From Nocardioides mangrovicus (GTDB lineage Bacteria; Actinomycetota; Actinomycetes; Propionibacteriales; Nocardioidaceae): 64,000 bases of DNA. This document shows positions 58,357 to 64,000 of the stretch, in pieces. Where the stretch lies: contig NZ_RDBE01000007.1 in NCBI RefSeq assembly GCF_003674065.1, positions 1 to 64,000 on the forward strand, in the 5' to 3' direction. The notes under the pieces are model-generated. The model did no database searches. It worked only from the letters and a program-made list of their open reading frames with translations, and had not been told where the DNA came from. A program made the position numbers and the translations under genes. Within the stretch, counting starts at the first letter, position 1. Each line of letters begins with the position of its first letter.

Positions 58357-59349
58357 GTGGACATCGACATGACGCTGCTGCGCAGTCTGGAGCGCGAGAA
58401 GGAGATCTCCTTCGACGTGCTGGTCGAGGCCATCGAGCAGGCCCTGCTCACCGCCTACCAGCGCACCCCCGGCGCGGCCGAGCAGGCCCGCGTGGTGCTG
58501 GACCGCAAGAGCGGACACGTCACGGTGCTGGCGGCGGAGACCGACGACGAGGGCACCCGGATCGGGGAGTACGAGGACACCCCCGACGGCTTCGGCCGCA
58601 TCGCGGCCACCACCGCGAAGCAGATCATGCTGCAGCGGCTGCGCGACGCCGAGGACGAGCGCAAGTTCGGTGAGTTCTCCGGCAAGGAGGGCGACATCGT
58701 CTCCGGCGTGGTCCAGCAGGGCCGCAACCCCGACGACGTGCTGGTCGACCTCGGCACCCTCGAGGCGCTGCTGCCGGCCGGCGAGCGGGTGCCGGGGGAG
58801 GACTACTCCCACGGCACGCGGATCCGGGCGCTGGTGGTCACCGTGCGCAAGGGGCTGCGCGGGCCCCAGGTGATGCTCTCGCGTACCCACCCCAACCTGG
58901 TGCGCAAGCTGTTCGCGCTGGAGGTGCCCGAGATCGCCGACGGCACCGTCGAGATCGCGGCGGTGGCCCGCGAGGCCGGTCACCGCACCAAGATCGCGGT
59001 GCACTCGACCGTGCCCGGCGTCAACGCCAAGGGCGCCTGCATCGGTCCGATGGGCCAGCGGGTGCGGGCGGTGATGAACGAGCTCCACGGCGAGAAGATC
59101 GACATCATCGACTGGGCCGAGGAGCCGGCCGCGTTCGTCGGCAACGCGCTGAGCCCGGCGCGTGTCACCGAGGTACAGGTGGTCGACGCCGAGGCCCGGG
59201 CCGCGCGCGTGATCGTCCCGGACTTCCAGCTCTCGCTCGCCATCGGCAAGGAGGGCCAGAACGCCCGGCTCGCCGCCCGGTTGACCGGCTGGCGCATCGA
59301 CATCCGTCCCGACGAGGAGCCGGAGGCGGCGCCGGGACCGGTCGCGTGA
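58357..59349 (+). CDS. nusA: Transcription termination/antitermination factor NusA
   Basis: NusA binds RNA polymerase and RNA at pauses, hairpins and rrn leaders. The 330-residue product has the N-terminal RNAP-binding domain, an S1 domain ([23 protein letters not shown]), and two KH domains ([18 protein letters not shown] and [19 protein letters not shown]). The C-terminal acidic repeats of E. coli NusA are absent, as usual in actinobacteria. GTG start. The stop overlaps the hydrolase GTG. Confidence 0.96.
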   Translation: MDIDMTLLRSLEREKEISFDVLVEAIEQALLTAYQRTPGAAEQARVVLDRKSGHVTVLAAETDDEGTRIGEYEDTPDGFGRIAATTAKQIMLQRLRDAEDERKFGEFSGKEGDIVSGVVQQGRNPDDVLVDLGTLEALLPAGERVPGEDYSHGTRIRALVVTVRKGLRGPQVMLSRTHPNLVRKLFALEVPEIADGTVEIAAVAREAGHRTKIAVHSTVPGVNAKGACIGPMGQRVRAVMNELHGEKIDIIDWAEEPAAFVGNALSPARVTEVQVVDAEARAARVIVPDFQLSLAIGKEGQNARLAARLTGWRIDIRPDEEPEAAPGPVA

Positions 59350-60134
59350 GCACCGGCGCGCTGGTCCTCTCCGGCTCCAGCGGCCGGGTCGAGGAGGAGC
59401 GGTGCGCGCTGCTGCGCCGCCACGGGGTCGAGGCGCGGTCGATGCGCTGGTTCGGGGGGCCAGGCCAGCCGCCCGGCATCTGCGAGGTGCCGCTGGAGAC
59501 CTTCACGCCACAGCTCGACCAGCTCAGCCGCAGCTGCGACCGGCTCGTGGTGATGGGGGTGTCCAAGGGTGCGGAGGCGGCGCTGCTGCTGGCGCTGCGC
59601 GACCCGCGGATCGACGCCGTCGTCGCGTTCGCACCGACGTCGGTGGTGTGGGCCAACGTCGGGGCCGGTCTCGACGGCCAGGTGCGCCCGCAGCGCTCGT
59701 CGTGGACCTGGCAGGGCGAGCCGCTGCCGTTCGTGGCCTACGACGAGCAGGTCGAGCCCGGCTACGAGACACCCGGCGGGCTGCCCTCGTTCCGCCGGGT
59801 CTACGAGCAGAGCCTGCGCACCCACGCCGACGCCGCGCGGGCCGCGCGCATCCCGGTCGAGGACCTCGAGGCCGACCTGGTGCTCGTGGCCGGCGGCGAC
59901 GACCGGATGTGGCCCTCGGTGGACTTCGCGCTGCAGCTGGTGGCCGCGGCACCGCACGCACGGCTGGTGACCGACGCCGACGCCGGGCACCGCACCGTCC
60001 TGCCCGGCGAGGTGCCGCCCCCGCCCAGCACGGTCAGCGACCACGGCGGCCGCCGCTGGGCCGACGTCCGGCTGGGGGAGCGGGCCTGGCCCGAGATCGC
60101 AGGCGTGCTCGAGATTCACAGCTCACCCACGTGA
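59346..60134 (+). CDS. Alpha/beta hydrolase, BAAT C-terminal/dienelactone-hydrolase-like
   Basis: The 262-residue product has the nucleophile elbow [13 protein letters not shown], the acid in [10 protein letters not shown], and the His in [13 protein letters not shown], with an Ile/Val-rich core sheet. This triad layout fits BAAT_C acyl-CoA thioesterase/acyltransferase-like proteins. The gene is unusual in position: it interrupts nusA-ylxR and is coupled to nusA by a GTGA overlap. Substrate unknown. Confidence 0.78.
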   Translation: MSTGALVLSGSSGRVEEERCALLRRHGVEARSMRWFGGPGQPPGICEVPLETFTPQLDQLSRSCDRLVVMGVSKGAEAALLLALRDPRIDAVVAFAPTSVVWANVGAGLDGQVRPQRSSWTWQGEPLPFVAYDEQVEPGYETPGGLPSFRRVYEQSLRTHADAARAARIPVEDLEADLVLVAGGDDRMWPSVDFALQLVAAAPHARLVTDADAGHRTVLPGEVPPPPSTVSDHGGRRWADVRLGERAWPEIAGVLEIHSSPT

Positions 60135-60237
60135 ACCCGACCTTCCCCACCCGAGCTCCGGTGGGGGAGCGACGGTTCACCACGGCACCGTGAGGAACCG
60201 TCGCCGGCGCCGGTTCGGCCCACGACCGCCGACGCGT

Positions 60238-60243
60238 TAGAGT
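60238..60243 (+). promoter_or_regulatory. -10 box of a leaderless ylxR transcript
   Basis: TAGAGT is followed by 8 bases and the GTG at 60252. It gives ylxR-infB an internal promoter. Confidence 0.4.
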
Positions 60244-60251
60244 GGTCGGCG

Positions 60252-60554
60252 GTGGTCACGTCTGCTGTCGTCCGCACCTGTGTGGGTTGCCGTCGACGTG
60301 ACTCCCGGCGTCAGCTGCTGCGGGTGGTCGCAGGAGCGGGGCCCGACGGCCGCCCGGCCGTCGTCCCCGATCCGCGTGGCACCGCACCTGGCCGAGGGGC
60401 GCACCTGCACCCCACGACCGACTGTCTGACGCTCGCCGAGCGCCGACGGGCGTTCCCCCGGGCCCTGCGAGTGGAGGGCGCGATGGACCTCGCGGCGCTG
60501 CGGATGTACCTCAACCGAGCAGAACCGACACAGAACTGGAGCACCAGCTCATGA
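60252..60554 (+). CDS. ylxR: YlxR (RnpM-like) RNA-binding protein
   Basis: The 100-residue product has the YlxR core [20 protein letters not shown] and the GRGAHLHPTTDCLTLA block. Members bind RNA, and RnpM of B. subtilis modulates RNase P. It lies between nusA and infB, as in nearly all Gram-positive bacteria. GTG 60252 is the first start; infB follows after 84 bases. Confidence 0.92.
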   Translation: MVTSAVVRTCVGCRRRDSRRQLLRVVAGAGPDGRPAVVPDPRGTAPGRGAHLHPTTDCLTLAERRRAFPRALRVEGAMDLAALRMYLNRAEPTQNWSTSS

Positions 60555-60638
60555 GCCTGCGATGAGAACGTCGCGATGAGCGTGCAACCCGACTAATCGG
60601 TCCGTCGTCCCTCCTGGGCTTCGGACCAGGAGGAATCA

Positions 60639-63587
60639 GTGGCACCCAGCAAGATGCGAGTCTCCGAGCTCGCCAAGGAGTACGGCGTCAAGAGCGCCGA
60701 GGTCATCACCATGCTCACCGACATGGGTGAGTACGTGAAGGCCGCCTCGTCCAGCGTCGAGCCCCCCGTGGTCAAGCGCTTCCAGGACACCTACGGCGCC
60801 GAGCTGTCGGCCAAGATGGAGGCCGCCGCGGCCAAGAAGGCCGCGAAGAAGGCCCCGGCCAAGAAGGCCGCGCCCGCCGCCGACGCGTCGGCCGAGGCTG
60901 CGGCCCCCGCGCCCGCCGACACCCCCGCCGAGACCCCCGCCGAGGCGCCGGCACCCGCCGCCGAGGCGCCGTCGGAGGCTGCCGCCCCGGCGCCCGCCGC
61001 CAGCGCGTCCGGCCCGCGTCCGGGCCCGCGGCCCGGCCCGCGCGAGGAGACGGCCGCCGCCCAGCCCGCGGCCGAGCCGATCGCCGAGCCCGAGCCGGCG
61101 GCCCCTGCCGCCTCCGCCGCCCAGGCCGCCCAGGCGCCCGACGTCCCCGAGCAGCCCGCGGCCCGTGCGGCCTCGCCGGGCCCGCGCCCCTCGGCGCCGG
61201 GTCCGCGGCCGGTCGGCAAGCCCGGTGGCGCGAACCGTCCCGGCGCTCCGCGTCCGGGCAACAACCCGTTCTCCAGCACCCAGGGCATGGGACGTCGTCC
61301 CTCCGCGCCGGCCCCCGGCGGTCCGGGTGCGCCCGGCGGTGCCGGTGGCGCCGGCGGTGCCGGCAGCGACCAGCGCCCGCCCCGCCCGCAGGGCGGTCGC
61401 GACGGCATGCCGCGCCCGAACCCCGCGATGATGCCGAAGTCCCCGGCCGCCTTCGGTGGCGGTCCGGGCGGTCGAGCCGGTGGACCCGGTGGCCCGGGCC
61501 GCGGTGGCCCCGGTGGTGGCCCCGGTGGTGGCCCCGGTGGCAACCGTGGCGGTGCGCCCGGTCGTGGCGGTTTCGGCGGCCCTCCCGGTGGTGGCCTCGG
61601 TGGCCCCGGCGGCGGTCGCCCGGGCGGTCCGGGTCGTGGTCGTCCCGGTGGCCGCGGCACCACGCAGGGTGCCTTCGGCCGCCCCGGCGGTCCCTCGCGG
61701 CGTGGCCGCAAGTCCAAGCGGGCGCGTCGCCAGGAGTTCGAGGCCATGGAGGCCCCGACGATCGGCGGCGTGCGGGTCCGCAAGGGCTCCGGCGAGACCG
61801 TCCGGCTGGCCCGTGGCGCCTCGCTGACCGACTTCGCCGAGAAGATCGGCGTCGACGCCGCCTCGCTGGTGCAGATGCTGTTCAGCCTCGGCGAGATGGT
61901 CACGGCCACCGAGTCGGTCAACGACGAGACGCTGGAGCTGCTGGGCGAGGAGCTGAACTACATCGTCGAGGTCGTCTCCCCCGAGGACGAGGACCGCGAG
62001 CTGCTCGAGGGCTTCGACCTCGAGTTCGGCGCCGACGAGGGCGACGAGGAGGACCTGGAGGTGCGGCCGCCGGTCGTCACCGTCATGGGTCACGTCGACC
62101 ACGGCAAGACCAAGCTCCTCGACGCGCTACGCGACGCCGACCAGGTGGCCTCCGAGGCCGGTGGCATCACCCAGCACATCGGCGCCTACCAGGTGCACAC
62201 CGAGGTCGACGGCGACGACCGTCGCATCACCTTCATCGACACCCCCGGTCACGAGGCGTTCACCGCCATGCGTGCCCGCGGCTCGCAGTCCTCGGACATC
62301 GCGGTGCTGGTGGTCGCGGCCGACGACGGCGTCATGCCGCAGACGGTCGAGGCGCTCAACCACGCCAAGGCCGCCGGGGTGCCGATCGTGGTGGCGGTCA
62401 ACAAGATCGACAAGCCCGACGCCGACCCGACGAAGGTGCGCGGCCAGCTCACCGAGTACGGCCTGGTGCCCGAGGAGTACGGCGGCGACGCGATGTTCGT
62501 CGACGTCTCGGCCAAGTCGGGGCTCAACCTCGACAAGCTGCTCGAGTCCATCGTGCTCACCGCCGACGCCTCGCTCGACCTTCGCGCCAACCCGCACCAG
62601 GACGCCCAGGGCCTCGTGGTCGAGGCGCACCTGGACCGCGGTCGCGGCCCGACGGCCACCGTGCTCATCCAGCGCGGCACGCTGCGCGTGGGCGACTCGA
62701 TCGTCGCCGGCCCGGCCCACGGCCGGGTGCGGGCGATGCTCGACGAGTACGGCAACAACATCGAGGAGGCGACCCCGTCGCGTCCGGCGATGGTCCTCGG
62801 CCTCACCGCCGTCCCGGGCGCCGGTCAGAACCTGATCGTCGTCGAGGACGACCGGATGGCGCGCCAGATCGCGGAGAAGCGCGAGTCGCGCGAGCGGGCG
62901 GCCATGCAGGCCAAGCGCCGCGTGCGTCGCACGCTCGAGGACTTCATGGCCTCGATGGAGAAGGGTGCGAGCCAGGAGCTCAACTTGATCCTCAAGGGCG
63001 ACGTGTCCGGCTCCGTGGAGGCGCTGGAGGACTCGCTGGCGAAGATCGACGTCGGCGACGAGGTCAGCATCCGCATCATCGACCGCGGCGTCGGTGCCAT
63101 CACCGAGACCAACGTCGACCTGGCCGCGGCCTCCGACGCGATCATCATCGGCTTCAACGTCCGCCCGCAGGGCAAGGCGACCGAGATGGCCGACCGCGAG
63201 GGCGTCGAGATCCGCTACTACTCGGTGATCTACCAGGCCATCGAGGAGATCGAGGCGGCTCTGAAGGGCATGCTCAAGCCGGAGTTCGAGGAGTCGGTGC
63301 TGGGGCAGGCGGAGATCCGTGCGATCTTCCGCAGCTCCAAGATCGGCAACATCGCCGGCTGCATGGTCACCAGCGGCGTCATCCGGCGCAACGCGCAGGT
63401 GCGGCTCATCCGCGACGGTGCCGTCGTCGTGGAGAACACCGAGCTGTCCTCGCTGCGGCGGGAGAAGGACGACGCCTCCGAGGTCCGCGAGGGCTTCGAG
63501 TGCGGCCTGGTGCTCCGGGGCTACAACGACATCAAGGAAGGCGATGTCGTGGAGGCCTTCGAGCTCAAGGAGATCCCGCGCAGCTGA
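60639..63587 (+). CDS. infB: Translation initiation factor IF-2 with large Ala/Pro/Gly-rich N-terminal region
   Basis: IF2 is the GTPase that places initiator tRNA on the 30S subunit. The 982-residue product has the IF2-N start [22 protein letters not shown], a very Ala/Pro/Gly-rich segment (about 65-365), a second IF2-N unit near 390-435, and the G domain with GHVDHGKT (484-491), DTPGHEAF and NKIDKPDAD. Domains II-IV follow and end FELKEIPRS. The GTG start has AGGAGGAA upstream. The Gly-rich part (61440-61700) consists of short GGP/GGR repeats. rbfA begins on the last base of its stop. Confidence 0.96.
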   Translation: MAPSKMRVSELAKEYGVKSAEVITMLTDMGEYVKAASSSVEPPVVKRFQDTYGAELSAKMEAAAAKKAAKKAPAKKAAPAADASAEAAAPAPADTPAETPAEAPAPAAEAPSEAAAPAPAASASGPRPGPRPGPREETAAAQPAAEPIAEPEPAAPAASAAQAAQAPDVPEQPAARAASPGPRPSAPGPRPVGKPGGANRPGAPRPGNNPFSSTQGMGRRPSAPAPGGPGAPGGAGGAGGAGSDQRPPRPQGGRDGMPRPNPAMMPKSPAAFGGGPGGRAGGPGGPGRGGPGGGPGGGPGGNRGGAPGRGGFGGPPGGGLGGPGGGRPGGPGRGRPGGRGTTQGAFGRPGGPSRRGRKSKRARRQEFEAMEAPTIGGVRVRKGSGETVRLARGASLTDFAEKIGVDAASLVQMLFSLGEMVTATESVNDETLELLGEELNYIVEVVSPEDEDRELLEGFDLEFGADEGDEEDLEVRPPVVTVMGHVDHGKTKLLDALRDADQVASEAGGITQHIGAYQVHTEVDGDDRRITFIDTPGHEAFTAMRARGSQSSDIAVLVVAADDGVMPQTVEALNHAKAAGVPIVVAVNKIDKPDADPTKVRGQLTEYGLVPEEYGGDAMFVDVSAKSGLNLDKLLESIVLTADASLDLRANPHQDAQGLVVEAHLDRGRGPTATVLIQRGTLRVGDSIVAGPAHGRVRAMLDEYGNNIEEATPSRPAMVLGLTAVPGAGQNLIVVEDDRMARQIAEKRESRERAAMQAKRRVRRTLEDFMASMEKGASQELNLILKGDVSGSVEALEDSLAKIDVGDEVSIRIIDRGVGAITETNVDLAAASDAIIIGFNVRPQGKATEMADREGVEIRYYSVIYQAIEEIEAALKGMLKPEFEESVLGQAEIRAIFRSSKIGNIAGCMVTSGVIRRNAQVRLIRDGAVVVENTELSSLRREKDDASEVREGFECGLVLRGYNDIKEGDVVEAFELKEIPRS

Positions 63588-64000
63588 TGAGCAGCCCTCG
63601 TGTCCGCAAGATCGCCGACCGGATCAAGGTGATCGTGGCGGAGATGCTCGAGCGGCGGATCAAGGATCCGCGGTTGGGCTTCGTCACGGTCACCGACGTC
63701 CGGGTCTCCGGCGACACCCAGCAGGCCTCGGTGTTCTACACGGTCCTCGGCGAGCAGGAGGACCTGGCGGGCACCGCGGCCGCGCTGGAGTCGGCCAAGG
63801 GGCTGATCCGCTCCGAGGTCGGCAAGCAGCTGGGCATGCGGCACGTGCCGACGCTGGAGTTCATCCACGACGCCCTGCCCGAGACCGCGCGCCACATCGA
63901 CGAGGTGCTGGCGCGCGCCCGGGAGATCGACGACCAGGTCAGCGCCACCGCCACCGGAGCGGCGTACGCCGGCGAGGCCGACCCGTACCGCAAGCCGCGC
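63587..64000 (+). CDS. rbfA: Ribosome-binding factor A, 3' end beyond the window
   Basis: RbfA binds the 30S subunit and is required for 16S 5'-end maturation. The visible 138 residues hold the KH-like fold, with [39 protein letters not shown] and [22 protein letters not shown] represented. The ATG shares a base with the infB stop (TGATGAG). No stop is reached before position 64000, so the gene is cut by the window edge. Its C-terminus begins a low-complexity tail ([20 protein letters not shown]). Confidence 0.92.
   Translation, partial: MSSPRVRKIADRIKVIVAEMLERRIKDPRLGFVTVTDVRVSGDTQQASVFYTVLGEQEDLAGTAAALESAKGLIRSEVGKQLGMRHVPTLEFIHDALPETARHIDEVLARAREIDDQVSATATGAAYAGEADPYRKPR

Noticed and set aside
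61440-61700. Glycine-rich repeat region, considered as a PE/PPE-like or spacer repeat
   Set aside because: It is in frame with IF2 and fits the normal actinobacterial IF2 linker.

Overview
The window is one contiguous stretch of a high-GC actinobacterial chromosome, most probably Nocardioidaceae (Nocardioides-like). The grounds are: base composition around 70% GC by eye; many GTG and TTG starts; 4-base ATGA/GTGA stop-start overlaps; many leaderless genes (a TANNNT box 6 to 8 bases before the start codon); a DUF222/HNH endonuclease gene; short interspersed repeats of the form TCTCGAAACCA / GAGCTGCTCAACCAC; and housekeeping gene order shared with Mycobacterium and Streptomyces (rpsP-rimM-trmD-rplS-lepB-rnhB; rpsB-tsf-pyrH-frr-cdsA; dxr-rseP-ispG-GNAT; proS-rimP-nusA-ylxR-infB-rbfA).

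Layout. 0.2-6.1 kb: a VanW-like gene, then the rpsP-khpA-rimM-trmD run, rplS, lepB, rnhB and a DUF2469 gene. 6.2-9.7 kb: a three-gene leftward set (sensor kinase, kinase-like protein lacking the phospho-accepting histidine, membrane-only paralogue) facing a NarL-type response regulator. 9.8-15.3 kb: yraN, comM, dprA, a two-gene secreted-protein cassette with an AT-richer mosaic patch and a frame break, and xerC. 15.3-17.8 kb: LysR regulator, EamA transporter and an M23 peptidase whose gene overlaps the transporter gene tail to tail. 18.1-23.2 kb: rpsB, tsf, terminator, pyrH, frr, cdsA and a membrane-anchored histidine phosphatase. 23.4-29.9 kb: glycerol catabolism (two glycerol kinases, IclR regulator, GlpF, GlpD). 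29.9-34.9 kb: N-acetylglucosamine uptake and catabolism (NagA, EIIC, GntR/DasR-like regulator, SIS deaminase-like enzyme, EIIB, EIIA). 35-43 kb: rlmN, a secreted TIGR03767-like phosphoesterase, TauE/SafE transporter, LOG protein, RIO-type kinase with an unusual leader, and two aldo/keto reductases. 43.1-49.4 kb: SIP-like protein, an acyl-adenylate-synthetase-like fragment, aldehyde dehydrogenase, and the dxr-rseP-ispG isoprenoid/intramembrane-protease group. 49.4-51.3 kb: repeat-rich spacer plus a DUF222/HNH gene with an SOS-box-like operator. 51.3-64 kb: GNAT, DoxX-like, proS, a secreted protein, a beta-propeller protein, HAD, ferritin-like DUF4439, a lipoprotein, and the rimP-nusA-(hydrolase)-ylxR-infB-rbfA translation operon, with rbfA cut by the window edge.

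How the genes work together. Most of the window is translation machinery (ribosomal proteins, tRNA and rRNA modification, ribosome maturation and recycling, IF2, EF-Ts, ProRS) plus envelope and lipid functions (LepB, CdsA, RseP, Dxr, IspG). Two inducible catabolic islands, each with its own divergent regulator and operator-like palindromes, feed glycolysis: glycerol to dihydroxyacetone phosphate, and GlcNAc-6-phosphate to fructose-6-phosphate. No tRNA, rRNA, CRISPR array, prophage or insertion sequence was recognised.

The strongest candidate for something undescribed is the leader of the RIO-type kinase gene (41116-41199, minus strand). It holds a 19-codon upstream ORF with a strong Shine-Dalgarno. 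That Shine-Dalgarno can pair perfectly with a segment inside the same small ORF that also carries the ribosome site of the kinase, which looks like a translational switch.
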